Source of the DNA: Rhizobiales bacterium 63-22
Lineage (GTDB): Bacteria; Pseudomonadota; Alphaproteobacteria; Rhizobiales; Rhizobiaceae
NCBI GenBank assembly: GCA_001898995.1
Contig: MKVZ01000017.1
Span: 479,138 to 543,137, forward strand
Direction of reading: 5' to 3'
Length of the DNA: 64,000 bases
Under the pieces are notes generated by a model that made no database searches, had not been told where the DNA came from, and worked only from the letters and a program-made list of their open reading frames with translations. Position numbers and translations under genes: made by a program. Of this stretch, positions 12,257 through 21,903 are shown one piece after another; the first letter of the stretch is position 1; each line of letters opens with the position of its first letter.

Positions 12257-12795
12257 GATCCTTTATCCGGCTTGAATACGAGGCTGTTTCGCCTGTCATA
12301 AGCTTTTTGAAGCCGACGACCATGCGACACATTGCATCTTCTGTAACCTCGTCGCCCAAAGCAGCTTCAAAAGGCATGCCGTGCGAACTAAGCGCATTTC
12401 GCGGGGACGGTTAGCGCAGCGCGTCCGCGAGCGCAAGCCCTGCCTTTTCAACAGATCGGCATGACACCTGTATAACGAGGCTGCACCCCGGCCCGTACAC
12501 CGCAATCGCCCAATCCGTCCCGCTTTTTGCTATACCACGAAAAGATCATAATTTCGTGAGGAAAATGCCGCCTTTGCTCCGGGGCCTCCGGCGAGAGGCC
12601 CGACAGGGGAGCAGGAAGGGAAAAGCGGGAGAAGCAATCCCGGTGAAATTCCATTCGCCATAACGATCAGGAAAGAGAATCGAAAAGCATGGTGAAGGCG
12701 ATTCACGCCAGACCATGCCTTCCGCGCGGCGTGGTTGGCTCTATCATCGGCACATGTCCTGAACCGATGGTCTGCCACAACGAAAGGAGCGTGGA
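12257..12795. other. Intergenic region between nuoA and the small ORF at 12796
   Basis: No convincing protein-coding gene. It should hold the minus-strand nuo promoter, which I could not assign. Two structures are visible: an inverted repeat cacgaaa/tttcgtg (12536-12542 and 12552-12558), and a strong nested stem-loop at 12571-12619. Short open frames here have no recognisable product. Confidence 0.6.
12571..12619. other. Strong nested stem-loop, possible structured RNA
   Basis: Outer pairing cctt/aagg (12571-12574 with 12616-12619), middle pairing tgctcc/ggagca (12575-12580 with 12607-12612) and inner pairing gggcctc/gaggccc (12582-12588 with 12595-12601). There is no T-run after it on the plus strand, so it does not look like a simple terminator. 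It could belong to a small RNA or leader; strand and function are unknown. Confidence 0.4.
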
Positions 12796-12891
12796 ATGGG
12801 CACGGATTTTCTGGCCTCCGGCGATGTCGCCATCATCGCCGCTATTATCCTTTCCGTCGCGTGGCTCACCCTCAAGGGGTTTCCCAAATAA
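12796..12891 (+). CDS. Putative 31-residue small membrane protein
   Basis: ATG at 12796 is preceded by a strong gaaaggag ribosome-binding site 7-8 bases upstream. The 31-residue product starts MGTDFLASGDVAIIAAIILS and continues through a single hydrophobic helix (about residues 12-25) to a short KGFPK tail. That layout, one helix with a tiny basic end, is typical of bacterial small membrane proteins. No family is recognised. It could be chance, but the ribosome-binding site plus clean helix makes translation plausible. Confidence 0.5.
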   Translation: MGTDFLASGDVAIIAAIILSVAWLTLKGFPK

Positions 12892-13199
12892 TATCCTGCT
12901 TAAGCATTTTGCAGCCGGATGGAATCGTTCGGCGTCGCATAAAGGCGGCGACGATAGACGATTGCCGGCGGACCTGCTCTGATTGCGGGCTTCTGATCGT
13001 CTCGGCTTCTTGACCAGACCAACCGCTCGCTCGTGGAGCATGATGTTGAATCCTGGATCGGCCGGTGGACATTCCAAAATGGATGCCGTGCGAAAGCCCG
13101 GTAGAAACAGATCAGGGAGAACAAAAAGTGACGAAAGATGGAATTGCCAGTGCGGCGTTCCAGATTTTGCGTTGCGCCACTTCCCAAGTCATTGAAAAG
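12892..13199. other. Intergenic, no feature recognised
   Basis: The 308 bases between the small membrane ORF and tRNA-Asp show no coding signal, repeat or clear terminator. Overlapping open frames on both strands here lack ribosome-binding sites and recognisable domains. Confidence 0.5.
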
Positions 13200-13276
13200 T
13201 GGCGCGAGTGACGGGGCTCGAACCCGCGACCTCCGGCGTGACAGGCCGGCACTCTAACCAACTGAGCTACACCCGC
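13200..13276 (-). tRNA. tRNA-Asp (anticodon GTC)
   Basis: Reading the minus strand gives a 77-base cloverleaf: 7-bp acceptor stem gcgggtg/cactcgc (one G-U), D-arm with agctcagttggttag, anticodon stem ccggc/gccgg enclosing loop ctgtcac (GTC), T-arm with ggttcgagccc, and a genomically encoded CCA at 13202-13200. The anticodon GTC reads Asp codons. Confidence 0.97.
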
Positions 13277-13684
13277 GCATCTTGCGGCAACCTTCCGGCT
13301 GCGTCGCTGCCGGCGTTTCCGTCCGGCGTGAGCGGTCGTTTAAGGGGTTCGCAGACAAGTGTCAAGCAAGTGCCTCGAAGAAAACGGAAGATTTTTTTCG
13401 CACTGTGCAAAAGGCCGATCTTGCGGGATTTTCGGCATGATATTCCCCTGAAGCAAGGGACAGCCCGAGACGGTCCCTTCCCTTTCCCGCGAACGCGCCG
13501 GCGAATCTGTCACTTGCCATCTGCCGGACCGGGATAATCGGCGTAGTTGTCGGTGCTTCAAGACCGTCCCGACGCTGGATTGTCAGTTATGACAGCGGAA
13601 TCGATGAATTATGACAATCACCCCCTATTGATTGTGACAGCAATATGGGTTCACGCTCCGTGAAAAGAACGGAGAATTTGTTCC
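13277..13684. other. Intergenic, no gene recognised
   Basis: About 400 bases between tRNA-Asp and the next small gene. The open frame beginning at 13199 is an antisense read of the tRNA and is not a gene. The end of the interval (13590-13684) is AT-richer and probably contains the promoter of the downstream gene; no box could be assigned with confidence. Confidence 0.5.
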
Positions 13685-14002
13685 ATGCGCATAGTAAAAG
13701 TCGAAACCGTCACTTATGATCCGGAGGCCAAGACCCTTTCCTTCTCCGGCGTCAACCGGTTTTCGCGGCATAAGCAAGCCTCGATCTTTATCGAGGACGA
13801 TGTAAAATTCATCGAGACCATTCATCAATTGCTGGCCAATTCCGACACGGCTTCCGTGGATTTCACGAAAACTTCTGACAAGAAGGCGTCCGGCGGCAAG
13901 GGGAAGAAAAAGAAAGGCGCGAAAGCCGCAGCGGAAAAACCCGCCGGGGAAAAGAAGAAGCCCAAGGCTTCGCCCAAGCCTGCAAACGAAACAGCGGAAT
14001 AA
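13685..14002 (+). CDS. Hypothetical protein with Lys/Ala/Pro-rich basic tail
   Basis: A 105-residue protein with an ATG at 13685. Residues 1-58 are a mixed, probably folded domain (starts MRIVKVETVTYDPEAK). Residues about 60-105 are a highly basic, low-complexity tail with GKGKKKKGAKAAAEKPAG-like composition, reminiscent of histone-H1-like or ribosome/nucleoid-binding tails. An intrinsic terminator follows at 14008, so it is a stand-alone unit. I do not recognise the family; nucleic-acid binding is an inference from the tail only. Confidence 0.75.
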   Translation: MRIVKVETVTYDPEAKTLSFSGVNRFSRHKQASIFIEDDVKFIETIHQLLANSDTASVDFTKTSDKKASGGKGKKKKGAKAAAEKPAGEKKKPKASPKPANETAE

Positions 14003-14007
14003 GAGCG

Positions 14008-14035
14008 AAAGGCGGTCCTGAACCGCCTTTTTCTT
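14008..14035 (+). terminator. Intrinsic terminator after the Lys-rich protein gene
   Basis: Stem aaaggcggt (14008-14016) and accgccttt (14022-14030) with a short loop, followed by ttctt. It lies just after the stop at 14002 on the plus strand. Confidence 0.85.
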
Positions 14036-14062
14036 TGAATCGCTCCCATACGACGCGCGCTC

Positions 14063-14091
14063 TTGACGCCGCTCTTCATAAAATCTAGTTG
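14063..14091 (+). promoter_or_regulatory. Candidate sigma-70-type promoter of the B12-riboswitch operon
   Basis: TTGACG at 14063-14068 and TAGTTG at 14086-14091 separated by 17 bases. The predicted transcription start, about 7 bases on, falls at 14098, where the cobalamin riboswitch begins. The -10 box is a poor match, so the call rests mainly on spacing and position. Confidence 0.4.
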
Positions 14092-14097
14092 ATTCGT

Positions 14098-14315
14098 GAC
14101 GGTTCCCAGCGACGAAAACCGCCGGGATTAAAAGGGAACACGGTGAGGACGACCCGATCGGGGCCAAATCCGTGGCTGCCCCCGCAACTGTAAGCGGATG
14201 CCGCTCATCCTCGTGACGCACTGTCTGATCAGTGTGTCGTGCCACTGCGCAAGGGTTCGCCCCGCGTGGGAAGGCAGATGAAAGGTGTCAAATCCGCGAG
14301 CCAGGAGACCTGCCG
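14098..14315 (+). promoter_or_regulatory. Cobalamin (B12) riboswitch
   Basis: The conserved elements occur in order: ggttccc (14101-14107) pairing with gggaac in aaaagggaacacggtgagg, then aaatccgtggctgcccccgc and aactgtaagcgg, the ccactg element, gggaaggcagatgaaagg, and finally the B12-box gccaggagacctgcc (14300-14314). This matches the adenosylcobalamin-type aptamer. It precedes a binding-protein-dependent uptake operon starting at 14516. By family knowledge high cobalamin lowers expression; the expression platform is in 14316-14505 but its exact hairpin is not clear. Confidence 0.95.
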
Positions 14316-14515
14316 CCGCAACGAAATCCGTAATCACGAGCGGGGAAGCTCGGAAAGGATGCGACGACGATGTGTCATACCTGACCCTGTGGCCTGATTC
14401 CCCATCCGATTTTCCGGCCTTTTTATTACGTGCCCCGAAGCACCCGCGCCTTTTCCTGTGCATCATTGCCATCCTGCGCGCCTTCGCTCGCCTTCCGTCT
14501 GAAAGGACCATCGCC

Positions 14516-15538
14516 TTGCGCATCCATTCGCTTTTCGCCGCATTTGGCGCCACCGCACTCGTGGCGCTTTCCGCCGCCCCTTCCCTCGCCGAATCGACCC
14601 ACTATCCGCTGACGCTGAAAAATTGCGGGCGCGACATAACCTTCGACCATGCGCCCGCGCGCGTCGTCTCGGTCGGGCAGAGTTCGACAGAGATTCTCTA
14701 TATGCTCGGGCTCGCCGACAAGGTGGCCGGCACCGCGCTGTGGGTCGGCCCCGTGCTGCCGCAATTCGCGGCGGTGAACGCGAAAATCCCGCGTCTTGCC
14801 GACAACGATCCGAGTTTCGAGAGCATCGTCGAGAAGAAGCCCGATCTGGTGACGACCCAGTTCCAGTGGCAGATCGGCCCGCATGGCGTGGTCGCGACGC
14901 CGGAGCAGTTCTCCGAACTGCACATCCCGCTCTACACCTCGCCCGCCGACTGCATCGGCAAGGACAATTCCGGCGGCGGCGACGGCGTGCGCACGGCGAA
15001 ATTCTCCATGGACCTGATCTATCAGGAGATCAGCGATATGGCGCGCGTCTTCGACGTGCAGGATCGCGGCGACAAGCTGATCGCCGAGCTGAAGGCCCGC
15101 GAGGAAGCCGCGCGCAGGAAGATCACCGCGCTCAACGGCAAGGTATCGGCGGTGTTCTGGTTCTCCAGCGCCGAACTCGATATCGATCCCTATGTGGCGG
15201 GCCAGAGCGGCGCGCCCGGCTACATCATGTCCACGCTCGGCGTGCGCAACGTGATCGACAGCCAGGACGAATGGCCGACGGTCGGCTGGGAAACCATCGC
15301 CAAAGCCAACCCGACCATCATCGTCCTCGGCAAGATGGATCGCCGCCGCTTCCCCGCCGACAATATCGACGTGAAGCTCAAATTCCTCCACACCGATCCG
15401 GTGGTGAGCAAGATGGAAGCGGTGCGGAAGAACCGCATCGTGGTGATGGACGCGCAGGCCATGAACCCCACCATCCGCACCGTCGACGGCATCGAGACAC
15501 TGGCCGACGCGCTGGAGAAGGCCGGGCTGGCCAAGTGA
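14516..15538 (+). CDS. ABC transporter periplasmic binding protein (BtuF/FecB-like), under B12 riboswitch
   Basis: A 340-residue protein with an N-terminal signal peptide ending near SLAES and a class III periplasmic binding domain containing ARVVSVGQSSTEILYMLGL, characteristic of BtuF/FhuD/FecB proteins. The start is taken as TTG at 14516 because gaaagga lies 8 bases upstream; the frame is open back to 14285, but that would begin inside the riboswitch. The riboswitch suggests a cobalamin or corrinoid-related substrate; an iron chelate cannot be excluded. Its stop overlaps the permease start (GTGA). Confidence 0.9.
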   Translation: MRIHSLFAAFGATALVALSAAPSLAESTHYPLTLKNCGRDITFDHAPARVVSVGQSSTEILYMLGLADKVAGTALWVGPVLPQFAAVNAKIPRLADNDPSFESIVEKKPDLVTTQFQWQIGPHGVVATPEQFSELHIPLYTSPADCIGKDNSGGGDGVRTAKFSMDLIYQEISDMARVFDVQDRGDKLIAELKAREEAARRKITALNGKVSAVFWFSSAELDIDPYVAGQSGAPGYIMSTLGVRNVIDSQDEWPTVGWETIAKANPTIIVLGKMDRRRFPADNIDVKLKFLHTDPVVSKMEAVRKNRIVVMDAQAMNPTIRTVDGIETLADALEKAGLAK

Positions 15539-16575
15539 GTGGCCAGGTAAGTCCGGCCCGAATCCGCCTTCGGCTCGCCGGCATCTGCCTTGCCGCGCTG
15601 GTCGTGTTGCTCGGGGCGGTCGCGCTGGGGGCGGCTATCGGCGAAACCTCGATCCCCGTCGCGACCGTCGCAAAGGCGGTCGCGAACCGGCTCTGGCACG
15701 CGGGCTATCCGCTCGATCCGATCGACGAAGGCGTCATCTGGAACTACCGCGTCGCGCGCGCCGTGGTCGCGGCCTGCTGCGGGGCGACGCTGGCCCTGTG
15801 CGGCGTGGTGTTGCAGGCATTGCTGCGCAACGCGCTCGCCGACCCCTATATCCTCGGCATTTCAGCCGGAGCATCGACCGGGGCCGTCGCCGTCGCCATT
15901 CTGGGTTTCGGCGCGGGCTTCATGTCGCTTTCGGGCGGCGCATTCATCGGCGCGCTGGCCGCCTTCGGCTTCGTCGCCCTGCTCGCCATGAATGGCGGGC
16001 GCGGCACGGCGCCGATCATCCTCGCCGGTATCGCCGGATCACAGCTTTTCAACGCCCTCACCTCCTTCATCGTCACCCGCTCCGCGACCTCGGATCAGGC
16101 GCGCGGCATCATGTTCTGGCTGCTCGGCAATCTTTCCGGCGTGCGCTGGCCGGACGTAACGCTGGCCGCACCGGTGGCGGTGGCCGGGCTTGTGGTCTGC
16201 CTGTTCCACGCCCGCGCGCTCGACGCCTTCGCCTTCGGCGCGGAATCCGCTGCCTCGCTCGGCGTACCCGTGCGCCGCGTTCTCGTCGTCATGGTCGCCG
16301 TCACCGCGCTGATGACGGCGGTGATGGTAAGTATCGTCGGCTCCATCGGCTTTGTCGGACTGGTCATACCGCATGCGGCGCGCATGCTGGTCGGCGTGCG
16401 GCACGGACGGCTGCTGCCCGCCGCCGCCTTCATCGGTGCGGTATTCCTGATCCTCGCCGACATCCTGTCGCGCACGATCGTGCATGGGCAGGTGCTGCCC
16501 ATCGGCGTGATGACGGCGCTGTTCGGTGCGCCTGCCTCCGCCTTTCTCCTCATCCATCGTCCGGTATCGCGATGA
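15535..16575 (+). CDS. ABC transporter permease, FecCD/BtuC family
   Basis: A 346-residue inner-membrane protein with about ten hydrophobic helices. The BtuC-family coupling segment appears as GAESAASLGVPVRRV, and GFVGLVIPHAARML is the characteristic C-terminal motif. The GTG start at 15535 overlaps the binding-protein stop by four bases, and the end overlaps the ATPase start (ATGA), so all three components are translationally coupled. Substrate is inferred from the upstream riboswitch to be a corrinoid. Confidence 0.93.
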   Translation: MSGQVSPARIRLRLAGICLAALVVLLGAVALGAAIGETSIPVATVAKAVANRLWHAGYPLDPIDEGVIWNYRVARAVVAACCGATLALCGVVLQALLRNALADPYILGISAGASTGAVAVAILGFGAGFMSLSGGAFIGALAAFGFVALLAMNGGRGTAPIILAGIAGSQLFNALTSFIVTRSATSDQARGIMFWLLGNLSGVRWPDVTLAAPVAVAGLVVCLFHARALDAFAFGAESAASLGVPVRRVLVVMVAVTALMTAVMVSIVGSIGFVGLVIPHAARMLVGVRHGRLLPAAAFIGAVFLILADILSRTIVHGQVLPIGVMTALFGAPASAFLLIHRPVSR

Positions 16576-17366
16576 AGCTTTCCGCACAGGATCTCGTCTG
16601 GAAAGCCGGCGCGCGTACCATCGTACACGGCATATCGCTCGACGTCGCGCCGGGCGAATTTCTCGGCATCGTCGGCCCGAACGGTTCCGGCAAAACCAGC
16701 CTCATCTCCATGCTGGCCGGCCTGCGCCCGCCCTTTTCGGGCCGGATCGAACTGGACGGGAAGGACGTGGCGCGCATGGGTCGCCGCGATCTGGCGCAGC
16801 GCATCGCGCTTGTCGAGCAGCAGGCCGATACCGGCGAAAGACTGACCGCGCGGCAGGCGGTGGAACTGGGCCGCACGCCGCATCTGAGCGCCCTTTCGCC
16901 ATGGTCCGCCGAAGATACGGCCATCGTGACGGCGGCGATGCACGACGTCGGCATGGAAGAGATGGACGGACGCCTCTGGCAGACCCTTTCCGGCGGCGAG
17001 CGCCAGCGGCTCCATATCGCCCGCGCGCTGGCACAGCAGCCGCGCATCCTGATGCTGGACGAGCCGACCAACCATCTCGACATCGAGCATCAGCTCGGCC
17101 TGCTCGGACTGGTGCGCGCGAAAGGCCTGACCGTGGTGGCGGCCCTGCACGATCTCAACCACGCCGCCATGTTCTGCGACCGGATCGCCGTCATGCAGGA
17201 GGGACGGCTCGCCGCGCTCGGCCTCCCGGCCGATATCCTCACTCCCGGCCTGCTCTCCGAAATTTTCCGCGTGGACGCCCGCGTGGAAGAAGCGGAGGAC
17301 GGCTCCTGCTTCATCCGCTACGCGCGTCCACTTTTCATGGAACGCCGCCCCGACAGAAGGACCTGA
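16572..17366 (+). CDS. ABC transporter ATP-binding protein, BtuD/FecE family
   Basis: A 264-residue ATPase with Walker A GPNGSGKTS (near residue 37), Q-loop VEQQAD, signature LSGGERQR, Walker B ILMLDEPTNHLD and H-loop switch ALHDLNHA. The ATG at 16572 overlaps the permease stop as ATGA. It energises import by the FecCD-type permease. The next gene, a pseudoazurin, starts three bases after the stop and is probably co-transcribed. Confidence 0.95.
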   Translation: MKLSAQDLVWKAGARTIVHGISLDVAPGEFLGIVGPNGSGKTSLISMLAGLRPPFSGRIELDGKDVARMGRRDLAQRIALVEQQADTGERLTARQAVELGRTPHLSALSPWSAEDTAIVTAAMHDVGMEEMDGRLWQTLSGGERQRLHIARALAQQPRILMLDEPTNHLDIEHQLGLLGLVRAKGLTVVAALHDLNHAAMFCDRIAVMQEGRLAALGLPADILTPGLLSEIFRVDARVEEAEDGSCFIRYARPLFMERRPDRRT

Positions 17367-17369
17367 ACC

Positions 17370-17819
17370 ATGAATATCGCCCGTCTTCTTCCGCTTGCCG
17401 CTGCCGTGATGCTGACGAGCACGGTGCCCTCGCTGGCCGAAACGGTAGAGGTGAAGATGCTCAATCGCGGGCAGAACGGAAATATGGTGTTCGAGCCGGA
17501 TTTCGTGAAACTCAAACCCGGCGACACGATCCAGTTCCGCGCCGGCAACAAGAGCCATAACGCCGCGTCCATTCCCGGCATGGTTCCGCATGGCTATGCG
17601 GGCTTCAAGGGCAAGATCGACGAGGAGATCGCCGTCACCTTCGATCAGCCGGGCTTCTACGGTGTCAAGTGCTCGCCGCATATCGGCATGGGCATGGTGA
17701 TGGTGGTGCGCGTCGGCGACACCCCGCCTCCCGCCGGGTTCATCGCGGCGGATCTGCCGGCGCGCGCCAGGAAGCGGTTCGAGGAAATCCTGCAAAGAGC
17801 CGGCGATCAGGCGCGCTGA
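17370..17819 (+). CDS. Pseudoazurin (type 1 blue-copper protein)
   Basis: A 149-residue precursor with a signal peptide cleaved near SLA|ETV and a cupredoxin domain. Copper ligands are H63, C101, H104 and M109; the spacings (38, 3 and 5) equal those of known pseudoazurins. These periplasmic proteins carry electrons to nitrite reductase and other acceptors. It begins three bases after the ATPase stop, so it seems to share the B12-riboswitch transcript, an unexpected partnership. The C-terminal tail is Arg-rich, as in the family. Confidence 0.93.
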   Translation: MNIARLLPLAAAVMLTSTVPSLAETVEVKMLNRGQNGNMVFEPDFVKLKPGDTIQFRAGNKSHNAASIPGMVPHGYAGFKGKIDEEIAVTFDQPGFYGVKCSPHIGMGMVMVVRVGDTPPPAGFIAADLPARARKRFEEILQRAGDQAR

Positions 17820-17971
17820 ACGGGCGGTCCGTTCGTTCACGATCCGGTGTTCCGCCTGCTCGTACGCCCAGAGCGGCTTGAGTGCATTCGCCTTTGCAGC
17901 TATCCAGAATCGCGCGGCACTGCCGGAAGCTGTGTCGTGCGTGCGCCTGTCAAACGGCAAGGAGAAGTCAG

Positions 17972-18340
17972 TTGCGCAAGATCGGAATGGTTGCCCTCGC
18001 CCTCATTTTTCCCGCGCTTTCGGCCTGCACGGACAGCGCGCCCTCCGCGAACGCCAATCCGCCCAAGCCGCCGGTCGATCCGACGCCGATCGTCGGCAAC
18101 TGGTGCTCCGGCGGCACACATTATTCCGTCACCAAGGACAGCTTCAGCAGCCCGAACGCGCAATGCTCCATAACCCATCTCGGTAATTTCGAAGGCACCT
18201 TCATGGCCTCGCTCTCCTGCAACCGTCAGGGCCAGCAGTCGAACGAGAACATCACCATGACGCCGGTGGGCAAGGCATTGCAGATTTCCTTCCTGACGGG
18301 CACGGTCCGGCACACGACGGCCAGCCGCTGCGGAGGATGA
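17972..18340 (+). CDS. Small secreted lipoprotein, unknown function
   Basis: About 122 residues starting at TTG 17972, chosen because aaggagaa lies at 17959-17966; an in-frame ATG at 17987 is an alternative. A lipoprotein signal with lipobox LSAC is followed by a Pro/Ala linker and a compact domain with further cysteines (NWCSGG, AQCSI, SLSCN, SRCGG) that could form disulfides. Family not recognised; location is likely the outer membrane or periplasm. Confidence 0.75.
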   Translation: MRKIGMVALALIFPALSACTDSAPSANANPPKPPVDPTPIVGNWCSGGTHYSVTKDSFSSPNAQCSITHLGNFEGTFMASLSCNRQGQQSNENITMTPVGKALQISFLTGTVRHTTASRCGG

Positions 18341-18564
18341 TGCTCCTGAATGACGACGCATAATCGGCGACGTCGAGCTTCTATCGTCAATCAGGCGTGA
18401 ACAGTGCATCCACTGCTGCCTGTTTGAATCATGGCCGCAAGCGGCTTATCTGTCTCCGCAACGGAACCCGCGTATCGCCGCTCTCATCGTTAGCGATGCG
18501 CATCTCGCGACCGGCCTATTTCATCGGAGACATGGCCGGGCACCCGCGGAACAGAGACGAACCC

Positions 18565-19614
18565 ATGAACAAGACCGTCGAATTCGGCATGGACACTTTC
18601 GGCGACGCCACCGTCGGCCCCGACGGCGCGCTGCTGCACGAGGCGGAAGTGATCCGCAACGTAGTGGAGGAAGCAGTCCTCGCCGATCAGACCGGGGTCG
18701 ATTTCATCGGCCTCGGCGAACACCACCGGGCGGATTTCGCGATTGCCACGCCGGAAGTGGTCCTGGCGAACATTGCCGCGCGCACCGAGCGAATCAAGCT
18801 CGGCTCGGCGGTGACGGTGCTGTCCTCCGACGACCCGATCCGGGTCTTCCAGCGCTTTTCCACGCTCAACGCCCTTTCGGGCGGTCGGGCGGAAGTGATC
18901 CTCGGCCGCGGATCGTTTACCGAATCCTTCCCGCTGTTCGGCTATGAACTCGCCGATTACGAAACCCTGTTCAGCGAGAAGCTCGACCTGTTCGCCGCTC
19001 TGCTCGAAGGCGGCCCGGTCAACTGGGAAGGGAACATCCGCAAGCCGCTCAAGGGCGTCACGGTCTATCCGCGCATCGAGACGGGAAAGCTCTCCGCGTG
19101 GATCGGCGTCGGCGGCAGTCCCGAATCGGTGGTGCGCGCGGTGCAGTATCGCATTCCGATGACGCTTGCGATCATCGGCGGCGATCCGCGCCGCTTCCTG
19201 CCCTTCGTGGATCTCTACAAGCGTGCACAGGAGCAGCTCGGCACGGGCGCGATGCCGCTCGGCGTGCATTCGCCGGGCTATATCGCCGAAACCGACGAGC
19301 AGGCGCGTGAGGAATTGTGGCCGGGCTACAAGGCCATGCACGACCGCATCGGCCGCGAGCGCGGCTGGGCGCCGACGACGAAGGAGAGCTTCCTCAACGA
19401 GATCGAGCGCGGCTCCACCTATGCCGGTTCACCCGAAACCGTGGCGAAGAAGATCGCCGCCACCGTCGGGGCGCTCGGAACCGATCGCTTCGACCTCAAA
19501 TATTCGGCCGGAACGACCGCCCACGACAAGATGATGAAAAGCATCGAACTTTACGGCACCAAAGTGATCCCGATGGTCCGGGAAATTCTGGCTGAAGAAA
19601 AGCAAGTCGCCTGA
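18565..19614 (+). CDS. LLM-class flavin-dependent oxidoreductase (luciferase-like monooxygenase family)
   Basis: A 349-residue TIM-barrel protein with the bacterial-luciferase-like pattern: VDFIGLGEHHRADF near the N-terminus, RIKLGSAVTVLSSDDP, a GRAEVILGRGSF segment and AGSPETVAKKI near the C-terminus. Such enzymes use reduced FMN or F420; substrate is unknown. The ATG at 18565 is preceded only by a weak purine-rich site, and upstream in-frame ATGs exist. It is followed by a terminator-like hairpin and a RIME-like repeat. Confidence 0.92.
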   Translation: MNKTVEFGMDTFGDATVGPDGALLHEAEVIRNVVEEAVLADQTGVDFIGLGEHHRADFAIATPEVVLANIAARTERIKLGSAVTVLSSDDPIRVFQRFSTLNALSGGRAEVILGRGSFTESFPLFGYELADYETLFSEKLDLFAALLEGGPVNWEGNIRKPLKGVTVYPRIETGKLSAWIGVGGSPESVVRAVQYRIPMTLAIIGGDPRRFLPFVDLYKRAQEQLGTGAMPLGVHSPGYIAETDEQAREELWPGYKAMHDRIGRERGWAPTTKESFLNEIERGSTYAGSPETVAKKIAATVGALGTDRFDLKYSAGTTAHDKMMKSIELYGTKVIPMVREILAEEKQVA

Positions 19615-19621
19615 GGAGCTA

Positions 19622-19659
19622 AAGCGCGGCGCGATCTTTCAGATTCGCTTTCCGCGCTT
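19622..19659 (+). terminator. Hairpin after the LLM oxidoreductase gene
   Basis: Arms aagcgcgg (19622-19629) and ccgcgctt (19652-19659) directly after the stop at 19614. The T-run is weak (aagcttctattttt), so it may be a processed or rho-aided end. Confidence 0.45.
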
Positions 19660-19676
19660 CAAGCTTCTATTTTTAC

Positions 19677-19721
19677 GCATGTCGTTATCGCACAACCGCT
19701 ATGCACTTTTGCGCGACATGC
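19677..19721. repeat. RIME-like palindrome (second sequence class)
   Basis: Arms gcatgtcg (19677-19684) and cgacatgc (19714-19721), preceded by tttttac, with an interior of gcacaaccgc and gcacttttgc. It matches the elements at 46877 and 56890 and lies between two genes, as expected for rhizobial intergenic mosaic repeats. Confidence 0.7.
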
Positions 19722-19725
19722 TTTA

Positions 19726-19756
19726 ATGCCGCGCGCATCCGCGCGCGGCATTTCTT
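19726..19756 (+). terminator. GC-rich hairpin terminator
   Basis: Perfect 11-bp stem atgccgcgcgc (19726-19736) and gcgcgcggcat (19741-19751) with loop atcc, followed by ttcttcc. It probably ends transcripts from the LLM oxidoreductase gene before the LtrA-like gene. Confidence 0.7.
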
Positions 19757-19848
19757 CCTCCGCGCAAAGCGGACGATTCCGTCTTCCCCGTTGCAATTGC
19801 GAATGGAAAGGTGAGTATAGGCAAAAGGCTGATTACAAGAGATGGTGC

Positions 19849-21164
<1,316 letters not shown>

Positions 21165-21447
21165 GGCCACCCTTGGGGGTATCTACCGAATTCATGCAAG
21201 GCCGGGAGATTTCACCCGACCCGCAAAATGCCTCGGCACGCCGTTCCGAAGCCGTTTAGGCAATTCGTGCACCAAGCGCAAGTGCGAATTTTCCGTCGGG
21301 GATGCTTCTGTCCTAAGGACGGAGGCTTCCTCCCTGCCCTGGGAAAATATCTCGCTGTCTACTGTTTCAACGATTAATTTTTCTTGAGTTTTCCCGGCAG
21401 GAAAAATCGCCTTAGCTCGACCGGCATCGAAAACGGGAGCATATATC

Positions 21448-21837
21448 ATGAGTAATACTTTTCGTTTTTCTCTGGCCGGTCTGTTTCTCGGCGCCAGTGT
21501 TACTGCCGCTTTCGCGCAGGCGTCGCCTGAACAGATAGAAATGGCCTATAATGCTGCACGCAACCAGCTTGGCGTGCTGAAATATTGTCAGGACAAGGGC
21601 TATACCGACGGCGGCGCCGTCGACATCCAGACCAAGCTCCTTGCCATGATCCCCGCGCCCTCCGACGCCACCAAGGGCGACGCGGCCGAGGAAGCGGGCA
21701 AGCAGGGCAAGGTTGCCGCGATGGGCATCGATCAGGATATTGCCACCAGCGCCAAGGCGCAGAACGTTTCCGAGGAAAAGCTCTGCCAGACCATGGCCGA
21801 CATGGTGAAGCAGGCCGGCGCGCAACTGCCGAAATAA
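21448..21837 (+). CDS. Small secreted protein (family often labelled pore-forming ESAT-6-like)
   Basis: A 129-residue precursor with a signal peptide ending near AFAQ and a helical mature domain starting ASPEQIEMAYNAARNQL, with two cysteines (KYCQD and KLCQT) and a KQAGAQLPK end. I recall similar Brucellaceae proteins annotated as pore-forming ESAT-6 family, but the function is not shown by the sequence. It stands alone, with a strong hairpin after it at 21867. Confidence 0.8.
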   Translation: MSNTFRFSLAGLFLGASVTAAFAQASPEQIEMAYNAARNQLGVLKYCQDKGYTDGGAVDIQTKLLAMIPAPSDATKGDAAEEAGKQGKVAAMGIDQDIATSAKAQNVSEEKLCQTMADMVKQAGAQLPK

Positions 21838-21866
21838 GATGTAGCGCAACGGAAAATTCCGCACAC

Positions 21867-21903
21867 GGCCATCCGGCACCGGGCACGCCCACGCCGGATG
21901 GCC
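21867..21903 (+). terminator. Strong hairpin without T-run
   Basis: Perfect 11-bp stem ggccatccggc (21867-21877) and gccggatggcc (21893-21903) 30 bases after the stop at 21837. No T-run follows, so it may act as a 3'-end stabiliser rather than a classic terminator. Confidence 0.5.

Noticed and set aside
13199..13537. Open frame starting MARVTGLEPATSGV
   Set aside because: Its N-terminus is the complement of tRNA-Asp, a well-known false protein; the rest has no similarity.
14285..14515. N-terminal extension of the B12-operon binding protein back to ATG 14285
   Set aside because: It would start within the riboswitch, lacks a ribosome-binding site and would bury the signal peptide; TTG 14516 is better.
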